Shown here piece by piece: positions 1-11,420 of a stretch of DNA of 64,000 nt (the stretch's first letter is position 1; the number at the start of each line of letters is the position of its first letter). Under the pieces are notes generated by a model that made no database searches, was not told the origin of the DNA, and was given only the letters and a program-made list of their open reading frames with translations. A program made the position numbers and the translations under genes. Source of the DNA: Prunus persica (taxonomy: Eukaryota > Streptophyta > Magnoliopsida > Rosales > Rosaceae); contig NC_034013.1 in NCBI RefSeq assembly GCF_000346465.2, forward strand, positions 988,211 through 1,052,210, written 5' to 3'.

Positions 1-669
1 ACCAGAGTTTATAATGCTATGATTTCTAACTTTATCTCTGTTAGAAATTTTGACGAATGTGTGAGATACTATAAGGGTATGTCGAGTAATAGCTGTGATC
101 CAAATATTGATACTTATACCAAATTGATTGCTGCTTTCCTTAAAGCCCGAAAAGTAGCTGGTGCACTCGAAATGTTTGATGAGATGTTAGGTCGAGGACT
201 TGTTCCCACTACAGGGACAATAACCTCCTTTATTGAACCCTTGTGTAGCTATGGTCCACCCTATGCTGCTATGATGATCTACAAGAAAGCAAGAAAGGTT
301 GGATGCAGAATATCACTGAGTGCTTATAAGCTATTGCTTATGCGACTTTCTAGGTTTGGTAAATGTGGAATGTTGCTAAACATTTGGGAAGATATGCAGG
401 AATGTGGATATGCTTCAGATAAGGAAGTTTATGATTATGTAATTAACGGACTTTGCAACATAGGGCACCTTGAAAATGCTGTACTTGTCATGGAAGAGTC
501 TTTGCAGAAAGGCTTTTGCCCAAGTAGGCTTGTTTATAGCAAACTAAACAACAAACTACTTGCTTCAAATAAAGTAGAGAGGGCTTATAAGCTATTTTTA
601 AAGATTAAACATGCTCGTCGCTATGACAATGCACAGAGATTTTGGCGTTCTAAGGGATGGCATTTCTGA
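1..669 (+). CDS. Pentatricopeptide repeat protein, C-terminal part (gene starts before window)
   Basis: The frame is open from base 1 (T-R-V-Y-N-A before the first Met at 19) and stops with TGA at 667-669, so the gene continues upstream of the window. The visible 222 residues carry 35-residue P-type PPR units: [19 protein letters not shown], then [29 protein letters not shown] and [16 protein letters not shown]. It ends with a short tail finishing in GWHF. P-type PPR proteins bind organellar RNA in mitochondria or plastids. From memory the tail resembles the Arabidopsis At5g43820 type; that is an inference. No E or DYW editing domain follows. No frameshift is seen. The plant PPR family is certain; the exact ortholog and target organelle are not. 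Confidence 0.88.
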   Translation, partial: TRVYNAMISNFISVRNFDECVRYYKGMSSNSCDPNIDTYTKLIAAFLKARKVAGALEMFDEMLGRGLVPTTGTITSFIEPLCSYGPPYAAMMIYKKARKVGCRISLSAYKLLLMRLSRFGKCGMLLNIWEDMQECGYASDKEVYDYVINGLCNIGHLENAVLVMEESLQKGFCPSRLVYSKLNNKLLASNKVERAYKLFLKIKHARRYDNAQRFWRSKGWHF

Positions 670-1787
670 ATTGACATCTCAGCGGTGGCATGTAAAGATG
701 CATTCTGTGCCCTTTGTTTTCCCTCGTACAGCAAGTTATGGACTTACCCACTGGAAGAGTCTCTTCTCACTGGCAGATCCACCAAGGGGAAAAAGGGGTC
801 TATTGACTCCCTGGTTTAATTTGCGTCCCACAGATTTTAGGTGTCTGCCCCTGTGGTTCTTGCTTTTGTTCCCTAAGAGGCGTTTGACAAAATGCCTGAA
901 AGAGGGAACTATGTTTCCAAAAATCTACGAATGAATGATAGGCGACTTCACTTAACCCCCATGAGGACTGAGAGCTTCTTCATCTTGCCTCATGAGGAAA
1001 ATTTCCAGGAATCCTTCTGGCTGTTCTAGTAAGAACGTCTGTGACCCTTTTAAATTATTTCTTATATTGCCTGCTTTATACAGTAAGAATGCTCTTATTT
1101 TGAGCATTTACAAATTTCAATCCAAAATATATTGTTTTGTTATTAAATTAATCTAAGATTTCTTTTTCAAGTTTTTCAGTAGCTCACAATGCAAAAGGTT
1201 CTATAAACGCAACTTGTTTGATTTTGTTTTCCTCATCGGGTTTATTTATTAATGTTTATTACGAGCAGATGAACGTTATCAGACAGCGGGTGTCAAAGTG
1301 GCTAAAGAAAACTCATTAGTGGAGTTAAATTCCTTTTTCAATGATATCAGTATTTGCTGTATTGTTCCCACTTTTATTTATTTATTTTTTTTTCTGATTC
1401 TTTTTCATTGGGCAAACATCGAGTATTAACAGATTGATTAACCTTCTTGCAGGAAGGGTAACCAAGAATATGGTTACTGTATTACAGAGTTTTGACCATA
1501 ATGAGGAAACTATTCATTCTATGGCTCAAAGTAAAGGATTTAGACGAGTGATATATCAGATATTGAAGTTGAAGTTTGATTGTTGCATACAGAAAGAGAC
1601 CTCAAAGTGTCCTGTGTCTTGAGACCTCAAAGTGCCCTGTGTCTTGAGAACTGTGCTCTTGCCTTGCCTCTGACTTTGTCTTGCCCTAATTTTTTTAGGG
1701 TTTTCTTTTACCTCACCGTGTCCTTGAACTTGCTGTTTATTCTCTGCAATGTTGTGTTTATTCTCTTGCTGTGTTCATGCATAAGCA
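670..1787 (+). other. 3' flank of PPR gene, no convincing gene
   Basis: This is AT-rich sequence after the PPR stop. Short open stretches at 611-934 and 1434-1622 have no recognisable domain. A pyrimidine tract followed by CAG near 1453 could be the acceptor of a spliced 3' UTR exon, but nothing proves it. The first few hundred bases are probably 3' UTR. Confidence 0.4.
1596..1645. repeat. Perfectly adjacent 25-bp tandem duplication
   Basis: Two back-to-back 25-base units (1596-1620 and 1621-1645) start GAGACCTCAAAGTG and end CTGTGTCTT, with a single T/C difference. It looks like a slippage or patch duplication. It lies just upstream of the Copia gag fragment. Confidence 0.85.
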
Positions 1788-2056
1788 ATGGGTGATAAGA
1801 AAGACACTAAGAGTGATGCCATGGCTCTAGATCTTCCAGGGTCATGAGACCCACTCATGATTACTCTTTGCCTATCACCGACAAGTTGGATGGCGCAAAC
1901 TTTGCCTCTTGGTCCGGAAGTGCTCAATTGACAGTCACTGGTAGTGGTACGGTGGGATATATTGATGGAAAAAAGACTGCTCCACGAGCAGATGGTGATG
2001 CCTATTCCATGTGGGAGGAAGAAAACCGGTTGGTCCAGTATTGGCTTCAAGTCTGA
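1788..2056 (+). pseudogene. Copia retrotransposon gag N-terminal fragment
   Basis: An ATG near 1790 opens M-G-D-K-K-D-T-K-S-D-A-M and is soon interrupted. The main frame from 1844 then encodes LDGANFASWSGSAQLTVTG, a YIDGKK element and AYSMWEEENRLVQYWL. These match the N-terminal Copia-type gag domain (LDG-NF--W, then W---D--V--WL). The frame stops at 2056, and no zinc knuckle, protease or polymerase follows. This is a truncated, frameshifted relic. No LTR pair was found around it. Confidence 0.75.
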
Positions 2057-2600
2057 GTGTGCATAATGCCAGGGCAGATGTGTTCATATTTGTTGAGGAA
2101 CCTGTTGATTTTGCAGTATGCTTCTCATTTGTGGTTTTGAAAGTGAAATCAGTGACCAGTTACCTGCTGTGCAATACCAATCTTCTATAGCCTTTTAAGT
2201 TGATTAATGTTACATTACAAGTAAGATTGTTATCTTTAGTCATGTCCATCGCTGAAGAATGAGCTAATCATTTGCCATTTTTACCGGAATTAATCAACAT
2301 AGTTGTTCCTGTTAACCCTCAAATTTTCGTAATTTTTTGTTTGAAAGTTAAGAGGTTTGAATGATGCGTAATAAAATTCTAGTCATGATTTGTACTTGTT
2401 TTGAACATAGCAATTTTTGTTTTATGCTTTTCCATGTAGATGCTCATGCCTTGGGCTTGGTGTGAAAAAACTACAGGAAAAGTTTCTGAGTTTCCTAATA
2501 ACATACTAGCTTGCGCAGTTGCATTTGCCCCTTCAGGTATTTCGACTAGGAATTTAAGACAGCAATAAGGATTTTGTTTTTCTTTCTATTAGTTTAAGGG

Positions 2601-2777
2601 TTGGCTCCTTAAAACTAAGGAGAAATTCCTCCTCAAAGCGAATGGGATTTTGACACTTAGTAAATACCAAAACAAAGAAAGTTAAAAGAATTTCACAAAA
2701 ATAAATAGTTAAATGAAGTTAACGAGTGTCAAAATCACATTGTTATGAGGAGCTCCTGTTGAGCTTTAAGGAACCAA
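2601..2777. mobile_element. MITE-like element with long terminal inverted repeats
   Basis: The left arm (about 2601-2656) begins TTGGCTCCTTAAA and ends GATTTTGACACT. The right arm (about 2725-2777) begins AGTGTCAAAATC and ends TTTAAGGAACCAA. The arms are reverse complements with scattered mismatches, leaving a 70-base AT-rich centre with no coding capacity. I see no clear target duplication, so the superfamily is open. A fold-back MITE is the simplest reading. Confidence 0.65.
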
Positions 2778-3938
2778 GCTTTTTCCATTGCGGACATGCT
2801 GTTGATTGAATATGATAGATGAAACGTTATCATATGTTTCAAAATCATTTCAATTAAACGAGGGACCTATTGAACCCAGAAAAAGGAAAAATAACAATAA
2901 AAATCTTACGCCCCAAAGAATATTAGCGAAAATATATCTTTTTTATGTATACATGTAAATGTTTGCTAAGTAACGTGTGTTTCATATGTTTCATCCACAA
3001 AAGCCTTCTCTACTATAAAATACTGTCCATTAAACTCAATATGATACGATTATATTCAAGCACAAAAATAGGGAAAATTAACTACATCATCCAACTACTT
3101 CAAATCTTCAACACGATGGTAATGCCTTTAGATCAGTGGAACGTCCATATTACCAATCAAAATTTCCAAATCCTGCAGAGAAAAAACAACCATTTAAGAA
3201 ATAAGAACAATATTTGTTCAAAGATGTCATAAGCATGCTTGTGTATGCAGGGACAGACCCAGGATTTCAAAATGAAGTGGGCTAAATTTACCTTATATAC
3301 AAACTTATTGAAAACTCAACGGTACGAGTAAATTTCATTGATAACAAAAAAATACATGGGAGACATAATGAGTCTTACCCCTCAAATAACACTTATATAA
3401 GTTGCACTATTCAAGTCTTCGCAGCATTAAAATCACTAATTATTGATTCATTATCTATATTATCAGCAAATTCTCTTTCAATATGAAGTAGCATACAAAC
3501 AATTAGCAAGAAACTCATCATCTATCTTATTCCGAAGTTGATTTTTAATAAGTCTCATACATGAAAATGATCATTCTATTGTTGTTGTAGACACAGGAAG
3601 AGTTGGCACTAAATGAATCAATCTATCAATCAAGTAGTATGTTTTTGCTAATTTTATTCTTTTTATTTATTTGTTGGTCAGCCTAATCCTAATAGGATTA
3701 GTTAATAATATTTTATTTAAGTGGTTAACCTAGTCCTAACGGAATTAATTAATAATATTTTATTTAGGTGACCTAGGCTAGAATATTAATTTAGACTATA
3801 AAAAAACAAGCTGCCTGGACTTTAGCACAGGTTAGCATGTTAGTAGTTACGTGCCTGTGTGTATGTAGTACTGTATCTGATTGTAAGTGTGACGCAGGCA
3901 CGTGATTCCATTGTGTTACACTCACAAGAGCAAAACTG
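2778..3938. other. AT-rich intergenic DNA between Copia relic and WOX gene
   Basis: No gene is supported. The 95-codon open frame at 2945-3232 is composed of AT-rich codons and has no domain. The right part (3600-3938) holds the short tandem repeat listed separately. It probably includes the 3' UTR of the minus-strand WOX gene near 3900. Confidence 0.5.
3682..3771. repeat. Two-unit tandem repeat, about 45 bp
   Basis: Two diverged units start CCTAATCCTAA and CCTAGTCCTAA and both end in TTAATAATATTTTATTTA followed by GTG. A partial third unit, CCTAGGCTA, begins at 3772. Unit spacing is 47 then 43 bases. Confidence 0.7.
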
Positions 3939-5589
3939 CTAGAAGATCTTATCCTTTCTATCAGACAGTGTATCCAAGAAAAGAAATTCAGTACCTAACT
4001 CGGGACTTTGAAGGTACATATTTTCCGCCCTCGGTGCAGAGTTGTCAAGGGACATGATGTCCTCTGGTTTTGTCTTTTCATCCCTGGGAGATTCAACTTC
4101 TGGCTCTGCTTCTGATTCTCCATTGTTTTGTGCTGGCACAGATTGCTTTCTTTTTGAACGAGCTCTTCTGTTCTGGAACCAGTTGTAGACATTTGTTTCA
4201 GATATCTGGCCATGTTGTGTGAGTTCCATGGTTATCTCTTTGATCTTCTGCTTGCATGGAGTTCCAGTGCCTTCCTCGAAAATCCGCTCAAGCATTTGAA
4301 GTTGCACAGGTGTTGGGGTCCAGCGCTGCCTTGCAGTTATCTTGTGGCCACCAGATGCCATGAATGGATCACAATAAAAATTCCCTAGTCTCATTCCTGA
4401 ACCAGAAAAATCGATGATTATGGGAAGTGGATGCCCATACCAAATAAAATAATTCATTTCTGCAAAAACAACTTCACAAAGTTGACACAATTTTGAATAT
4501 TTGTAAACAATAGAGTTTGGCTTTCACTTTCGCTTTAGATGCCATAATTAGAACCACCAATACAGTAGTCCAAATTAGGTGAATACGATCAAATGAAAGA
4601 GAAGGACTTAGAATTAGAAGAGTAACAGTAAGCTCTTTTAAAGAACAAATATGTTCAAACTACCACGGAATCCCTTCAAATTTGAAATGAAAAGTTCATA
4701 AACAAAGAAACTGGGCTTGAACATTGATTCTAGGGCAGTTATCTTCTGGTCACTGGATGCCATGAATGGATAGTAACAAGAATTCCCCATCCTCATTCTT
4801 GAATCAGAAAGACTGATGATTGAAGGCAATGGAAGTCCAGACCAAATACAATAATTTCTTTGACAAAACCCTTCACAGATTGACATAAGTTTGAATATTT
4901 GTAAACATGATAGGTTCACTTTCCCTTATACTTTCATGTCATAAATAGACCCAGCAGTCCAAATTAAGTGCTTTATGTCATAATCAAACAACAGGGCAGG
5001 AAACGGTGATTCTTGCGCACAACACTCAAGATTAGAAGAAACAATGGAAATTGCTCTATGAAGTTATGAACCATACGAACCCATATATGCTAAGGACTGG
5101 GAAGATGAAGAAGAAGAGAAGAGAGTGGAAGCAAATGGAGCAAATGCGCAGGAACTGCCGGACCATTAGTACATAGAGAACCCAGAAATCAGAGAGAACA
5201 AGTACACCCATTTCCACCATTATCACAGAAATCATAACCTCAGATACAAATTGGACAACTTAAAAGTACAAAGAAAAAGAATGGAAAACAAAATGGGGTT
5301 TGTATAAAGGCATCTAAATAATAGCCTTTCTTTTACTTGATAAAATCTAAAGAACAGAAAACTAAGTACATAATCGTCATATGCTTCACCGAATTCCCAA
5401 AAAGAAGAAGAAAATGAAACAGTAAAGCAAAAAGCATAAACCCCAAATTGGCACAGAAAAAATATCATCAAATCTAATGAAATAAAATTACGCCAACAGG
5501 ACCATTAATGATCGATCAAAGATGGCAATAGCAATTAAGAAACAAACTCAATTGTGCTGTACCAACAAAAAGCAAAAAGAAACAAATTC

Positions 5590-5637
<48 letters not shown>

Positions 5638-5868
5638 AGTAAGATCCTGTTGAGCAGTGACGGCCTTGTGCATCTCAACAAGCTGCTCACAAATGGTGGC
5701 GTAGACAGCGATCTGTCGCCTCAGCAGCTCCATTTGCTCGTCCGTCATCACCTTCACGTACAACCCTCCATTCCCATTTCCAATCCCATCTTCTGGGTTT
5801 TGCAAATGGTGGATTATTTGCTGTTGATTCTGAATCTGCTGCTGCTGCTGCTGCTGCCACTCCATCAT
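3939..5868 (-). CDS. WOX13: WUSCHEL-related homeobox, WOX13 (ancient) clade transcription factor
   Basis: Two coding exons join in frame: 5868-5637 and 4396-3939 (phase 1; donor G^GTCTCT, acceptor TTCAG^GAATG). The product is 229 residues. The N terminus has MMEW, a glutamine run, then the ancient-clade block [14 protein letters not shown] [32 protein letters not shown] at about 35-68. The atypical homeodomain (about 98-162) has [18 protein letters not shown], the longer WOX loop [14 protein letters not shown], and helix 3 [17 protein letters not shown]. The acidic tail lacks a WUS box, as expected for WOX10/13/14. The protein is nuclear and DNA-binding; WOX13 relatives act in root, flowering and fruit development. 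Oddities are a weak donor running into a CT microsatellite and a partial copy of exon 2 in the intron. It is shorter than Arabidopsis WOX13 (about 268) at the C terminus, so another WOX13-clade paralog is possible. Confidence 0.88.
4728..5065 (-). pseudogene. Partial duplicate of WOX exon 2 within the WOX intron
   Basis: Read on the minus strand, this segment repeats the exon 2 boundary and adjoining intron found at about 4330-4650. It translates to [22 protein letters not shown], against [22 protein letters not shown] in the real exon. Homology stops just before the homeodomain residue run RQRW. At the acceptor, CAG^GAATG of the real exon is CAAGAATG here, so the AG is shifted by one base. 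Use of this copy would bring an immediate stop. The flanking intron (TTTGAATATTTGTAAACA, shared by both) shows a local DNA duplication of about 300 bases. Confidence 0.75.
5594..5635. repeat. (GA)n microsatellite touching the WOX splice donor
   Basis: An uninterrupted 42-base GA run on the plus strand reads as (CT)n on the WOX sense strand. It begins at the donor dinucleotide, so intron 1 starts GTCTCTCTCT. Repeat-length changes here could affect donor strength. Confidence 0.95.
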
Positions 5869-6880
5869 TCTTGCTTTCTACTTTGCTTTTTCTTTGCTTT
5901 TTCTTCACCAAGCTTCGGCGTTGGCTTTGGCTTTAGCTAGCTGCTCTAACCATTTCCTGATTTTGTTGCGTCTTTGATTGACTCACTGACTCGCTTTAGA
6001 GAGAGAACTGTAGAAGTATAGAAATTGAGAGTAAAGGTGAATGGGGGAGCGAATGTTCTTCTTCTCGAGTCAATGGGTGTCTGAGGAAACCTCCAAAAAG
6101 TGAAGTATTGATTGAGGAAGTTAAAGCGTAAACAACGGAATTGGAGTCGCTGTATTTTAGCATGTAATTGCTGCGGACTTTGTAATAATTTCCACCAAAT
6201 TTAGATGCCAAATCACGTGTTATATGCCACCTCATCAATTTATGTTAAGACCGAGAGCCAAAATTGGGAAATTTTCGCCTACATCAGCTCCTGTTTTAGT
6301 TTAAGATTTAAGAGCTTAGGAATACATATCAAATTGCATTCTCATGTTTGATAACTGTATTATTTGAAATGCAATATCTGAATCATGAGTATTAATGAAT
6401 GAACTCCTTTCTCCGAGAATTTCGTATTTTAAATATATTTAATAACTGCATAATTTTCGCACAAATGCCTAATTTTTGAAATTCTTACTTAAATGCGGTA
6501 TATAAATACTCCTTATTTGCCAATTAACACATTTTTTTCACTTTCTTTTTCTCATTCTAAAATCTCTCTCTCTCTCTCTCTCGCTCTCGTGGAGCCCCAA
6601 AATTGCTCATGGCCTATTGCTAAGGAAGGTTTGTGCAATATCATTAAGGGAATCTGTTTCCTCGTTAGTGGACATTTGATACAGTTCACGAAATTTTTGG
6701 TCTCATCACAAGCCTATGGTTTAGGAAGCTGCTCTTTCTTCCCAATGTAACAAAAGAGAACTGTCGTTCGAAGAAAAAGTATTTTCGGGAGAATACATTT
6801 ACCACCCTCTTAGAACAAGAACAAGTATTCAAGGCTTGCACAGATGAGGATGATATTTTCAAGTTGTCGTTACTCGATTT
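5869..6880. other. WOX upstream region
   Basis: This is the 5' UTR and promoter side of the minus-strand WOX gene (transcription runs leftward), then AT-rich DNA up to the Copia LTR. A short (CT)n run lies near 6562-6583. The 85-codon plus frame at 6493-6750 has no domain and includes that simple repeat. No further gene is supported. Confidence 0.5.
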
Positions 6881-7368
6881 TGTTATGTTTTTCTATTTAG
6901 ATAGATGCACTAGATACTAAGTTATATCAGGTTTTGATAAGAGTTTAAATTAAGTTATACCTTAAGGTCCAAAACCTTGTGAAATAAGGAAGGGTTTTGA
7001 AGCCTATTAAGAGGTCCTATTTATTTCCTTTTTTGCGTGAACCGATTAAGTGGGCTAGGAAGATTAGTCAAGTCGACCCTCGGTGATGAGTAGAGACGAC
7101 TTGACCTAGCCCTATAAGCTTAAGGCACTGCTCTTATCAGTCACGTTCTCTAACCTTATTCTCATCATAAAGAGATAGCCGAAACAGATTCTAAGAGAGA
7201 GCAGAGGTCTTGAGCCGTTCCTGTTCTTACTAGGATTGCTGCTGCTACGGATTGGATGAGTTCAGAGGTCATGTACTCAAGGAAGATGGCTTCGGGTATG
7301 TCTTTATGTTTCTACATATTTCAGTTTGTGTGAAAGATCATGAACATGTACATTAAAGAAATCTAACA
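6881..7368 (+). repeat. 5' LTR of decayed Copia element
   Basis: It starts TGTTATG and ends ATCTAACA just before the primer-binding site. It shares long blocks with 9868-10318, for example TTTGATAAGAGTTTAAATTA and GCGTGAACCGATTAAGTGGG. It carries about 40 extra bases near its end that the other LTR lacks. Confidence 0.85.
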
Positions 7369-8164
7369 GTTGGTATCAAAACACATGGTTATTCACACAC
7401 ACTGAAATCGTTGTTCAAGCATGCCTACTATAATTTCATATCTGTTTATGTTGTATTGAGTTTTTTTTTGTTATGTTTAAATTTTTAAGATGGATTAAAC
7501 ATGTTTTTCTAAAATATCAAGAATATTAAAAAATCTGGAAAAGCATGTATTGATTTGGTTTTTCATATTTTCAAAACTTTAAACATATTTTTGACCTACT
7601 AGATGGCCTTAAAACCCTAAAAATGCTTATATGTCACAACAAAGCCGTGAGTTGTGTTAATTAGGTCATTCTCTATTTAGAACGGTATTTTGTGTCAAAA
7701 AGGGACACCAGAAACCCTTAAAACACTACTCACAGCATATTTTTCTATTCACTGCAATTTAGGGTTTTCCTTTTTGAACTGTGTTTTGTTTGGTTATTTT
7801 TCTGAGCTAGATAGATGTTTGTCTTTGTTCTGAGAATCAACAAACTTTTCATAACAAGACCAAACCTAAATAATTGAACCCTAAAGAAATAACCAAAAAA
7901 ATTTGCATCATACCAAAATTGCTTGATAAGTTTCTTCGACAAATAGAATCTGTCATGTAATTTGTTTGTGATGGCACAAGATAACATGTAATTTTGTGTA
8001 AGGTATGAGTAATCTCTTGCCACAAAGGTGTGATACTTAATTAACGAGGCTTGCATATATATTATTTGTTAGTTTTGTGAATATAGCTAAACAGAAAACT
8101 GTTTTTCTCTTAACAAATTGAGAATTGGTTTCCTGGAAAGTATTCATGCTTTTCTTTTGCAAAG

Positions 8165-9335
8165 GAGGGAAAAGAGCATATGGTTTGCAAACTTAGCAAG
8201 GCAATTTATGGACTAAAGCAAGCAAGCAGGAGGTGGTATTTCAAATTTCACCAAACTGTTTCATCTTATGGTTTTGTAGAGAACATAGCCGATCAATGCA
8301 TTTATCTAAAGAAGTGTGGGAGTCAATTTATTTTTTTCATTTTCTGTATGTCGACGATATACTTTTGGCTACAAATGACCACAATTTACTGAAGGACACC
8401 AAGGAGCTACTTTCAAATAATTTTGAGATGAAGGATTTGGGAGAAGCTGCTTTTGTGTTGGGCATTGAAATTCAGAGAGACCGAGCTCGAGGCCTCCTAG
8501 GCCGATCATAGAAAACATACATTGAGAGGATACTCAAGAATTTTGACATGAGTATGTGTTCTTGATAGAAAGTTCTATTATCAAAAAGAGATTTAAAGAA
8601 GGAGCATTGCCCCAAGAATAAATAAGAAGAAGAGAAGATGAGGAACAAGTCGTACGCTTCTTTAGTTGGAAGCATTATGTATGCACAAGTGTGTACAAGG
8701 CTTGACCTAACCTTGTGCATTAGCAAGATGGGGAGATTCAGTCAAATCCGGGAATGCAACATTGGATAGCTGGAAAGAAGATTCTAAGGTACCTACAAAG
8801 AACAAAGGCTTATATGCTGATTTACAGACGCATGGAGAATTTAGAGCTCATTAGTTATGCTAATGCGAATCTTGGAAAAGCAGAGGATGATTACATCTCT
8901 ACTTCAGGTTTTCTTTTCAAGATGGCAGGAGCAGTTATTGCTTGGAAGAATGCTAAACAATCTGGTGTTTCGAGTTCAACCATGTTTTCAGAATACATAG
9001 CTTGCTATGAAGCCACTTCTCATGCGGTATGGCTAAGGAATTTTATTAAAGATATTAAGGTGGTGGACTCGATTTCTAGACCAATACAGATATATAATGA
9101 CAACACTGCGACTGTTTTTCACTACATGAACAACAAGATGTCGTCTGGAATTCAACATATTGACAGAAAATATTTAATAGTGAGGGAGAATGTAGCGGAC
9201 AAACTAGTCAGGTTTGATCATATCAGAACTCAAGATATGATTACATATCCGTTCACAAAGTTTTTGCCTTCAGAAGCTTTTCTGAGACATGTTGAGAGCA
9301 TAAGATTATTTCCTAACTTTGATGCTGCAATCTAG
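8165..9335 (+). pseudogene. Copia reverse transcriptase / RNase H remnant
   Basis: Frame 8180 gives the Copia RT block VCKLSKAIYGLKQASRRWY. A frameshift near 8330 moves the catalytic YVDDILLATND into another frame, which ends at a stop at 8509-8511. A third open segment (8754-9335, 193 codons) gives the RNase H region: KKILRYLQRTKAYML, ISYANANLGKAEDD, STMFSEYIACYEATSHAVWL, then IQHIDRKYLIVRE. The gene has no intact reading frame and cannot make an active polyprotein. Confidence 0.87.
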
Positions 9336-9867
9336 TGGGAGTCTTGTTCCCATTATGATATTTTACTAGTTTGTTTATTTTGCTGTTTTCTGGATTGAGG
9401 GATTTGCATTTAAGAATGTTAATTTGGTTGACATTTTTTATTTATTATTGAATAAATTCTACCATTTTGACTATTTAGTTGTTTAAACTTATTATGCAAT
9501 TTTGTTTATGCATGTGAGTTTGTGGTCTTTTTTGAGATACTATTGTTTTAATAACATTGCGGATTGACTCTTGCTAAGTCGTAAAGGGGCACTTGTACTG
9601 AAAAGCATAAAGATTCACATTAAGGATCAGTACATATTAAGGTTTGCCTTGTAGGTGCTTCATGTGTTTTGAGATTGCATTATGTGATTATAGATGACCT
9701 GTTTTAATAAAGAGAGCAGTGCTTGTCTATAGTTCATTTTTTTTAATCACTTTTCACTGTAGCTTGAAAGGAATGACTTAACTGTTTTAAACTCATGGCC
9801 AATAAAGATTATCAAACCTTTCGGAATACAGAAGCTTAGTGCTCTAGTGCTTGATCTAGTGGGAGAA

Positions 9868-10318
9868 TGTTTGTTTTCCTATTTAGATTAGTGCACTAGA
9901 TGCTAAGTTATATCATTTTTTGATAAGAGTTTAAATTAAGTTATACCTTGAGGCCCAAAACCTTGTGAAATAAGGAAAGGTTTTGAAGCCTATTAAGGGG
10001 TCCTATTTATTTCTTTTTTTGCGTGAACCGATTAAGTGGGCTTGGAAGATTAGTCAAGTCGGTCCTCGGTGATGAGTAGAGACGACTTAACCTAGCCCTA
10101 TATAAGCTTAAGGCCCTGCTCTTATCGGACATGTTCTTTAACCCTATTCTCACATAAAGAGAGAGCTGAAAATAGATTTTGAGAGAGAGCATAAGCCTTG
10201 AGCCGTTCTTGTTCTTGCTAGGATTGCTACTGCAACGGATTGGATGAGTTCAGAAGTCATGTACTCAAGGAAGATGGCTCTATGTATGTCTGAACATGTA
10301 TATTAAAGAAATATAATA
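9868..10318 (+). repeat. 3' LTR of decayed Copia element
   Basis: It begins TGTTTGTTTTCC directly after the polypurine tract GTGGGAGAA and ends near AATATAATA. By eye it is clearly diverged from the 5' LTR, with many point differences and an approximately 40-base deletion. The insertion is therefore old. Confidence 0.83.
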
Positions 10319-10964
10319 TATTTAGCAGTCTTCGTACTATTCGGTACTCAAAAGCATGTTAACAAGGATATGAGATTTTGAAGGTAGTTGAAGATGTGGC
10401 TGAATTCGAGATATATCCTTAGGGGTAATGTTATATTCAAAGACGCATGAGCCATTGTCGAGGGATCTTTGTGATGAATTACTACGAAATATAGGACACC
10501 CACCTCTAAAAGGTACGACAATGACGAAAAATCCGACCATGACATAACATAACCCATTACCCCAGCCCCCACCAAGTGCACATAAGTTCAAGTCCAGAAG
10601 ATCCATTGACTTGGTCTTTTTCCTTGTTACATGAACCAGGCTGTGATGAACCATGCCATCTTTACCCCTTTTTCCCAAACACCTCACTCACCAATCTCGC
10701 TCCAAGTGCGTTATGGTGCGACTAGAGTTTTAAAATCACCAAACATTTCGAAGCCACTATTGAGAAAACTAGCTAGTATAATGTGAGCATCAGAAATTCA
10801 GTGAAATGTATGTTTCCATTATTACCTTATCTTGTATTTCTTGTTGCTTAACTTGTCTTTTTTTTTTTTTTAACTCTCATCATTGGCCGACGGTTTGGTG
10901 AACTGCCCTTTCTTCCCAATGTGAGCATTCATTGACCTTTCCGGGAACTCGAAGAGGTGTCAGT
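10319..10964. other. Intergenic, no recognised gene
   Basis: A 116-codon minus frame (10337-10687) is the only notable open stretch. It has no recognisable domain and its overlapping frames look equally random. The CTTTTTTTTTTTTT tract near 10860 is simple sequence. Confidence 0.4.
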
Positions 10965-11420
10965 CATAGATGATGATAGATGACGAAGAGCCCCTTATGA
11001 GTGGAGTAAAACATGCCCTCCAAAGAGAATGGCAAAATATTGTGCACTCAGATGATGTGAGGACATTACTCTGCACACAGAAGTTGTGGCAAAGAAACTC
11101 ATGGAGTTTGTTCACGATGATGTTTTGGATTCAGGCCCAGGAAATTCCTCTAGGTCAGGTGACGAGAAGTAATGCGAAACCCATTGCAAGCAGAATAACG
11201 AAGGAGCTGGTAGTGGAGGACCCAGCTCAAGCAGGCACGCGTGGTTTTCTTAGGATGAGGGTTGAGATTAATATGGGTAAGCCTCTCCCCATGGATTTTT
11301 GGCAATCAACCTTGGGTCCGATTCTTATACAAAGGCCTTCGAAGATTCTGCTATAAGTGCAGAAGGCTGGGGCACACTGATCAACCTTGGGAAAATTCAA
11401 CAAACACGAGTATCTCGATG
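10965..11420 (+). pseudogene. LINE-type gag fragment (DUF4283/zinc-knuckle family)
   Basis: Two overlapping frames (10970-11356 and 11262-11534) share the pattern of plant non-LTR ORF1 proteins: GTRGFLRMRVEINMGKPLPMDF, then FCYKCRRLGHTDQPWE. The second is a CX2C-X4-H zinc knuckle whose last Cys is replaced by Trp. A frameshift between the two blocks and the absence of a downstream endonuclease or RT mark it as a relic. Confidence 0.65.

Larger units (their letters stand above)
6881..10318 (+). mobile_element. Decayed, internally deleted Copia LTR retrotransposon
   Basis: Two direct repeats (6881-7368 and 9868-10318) bound 2.5 kb of internal DNA. The left one is followed by a primer-binding site, TGGTATCAAAAC at 7371, a variant of the initiator-Met tRNA complement. 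The right one is preceded by the polypurine tract AGTGGGAGAA. Only reverse transcriptase and RNase H remnants survive; gag, protease and integrase are missing. Flanks GATTT and TATTT suggest an imperfect 5-bp target duplication. It sits between the WOX and homoserine dehydrogenase genes. Confidence 0.88.

Noticed and set aside
611..934. 107-codon plus frame overlapping the PPR end
   Set aside because: Overlaps the real PPR stop in another frame, has no domain, and lies in probable 3' UTR.
10337..10687. 116-codon minus frame
   Set aside because: No domain and an overlapping alternative frame of similar quality; no splice or promoter support.
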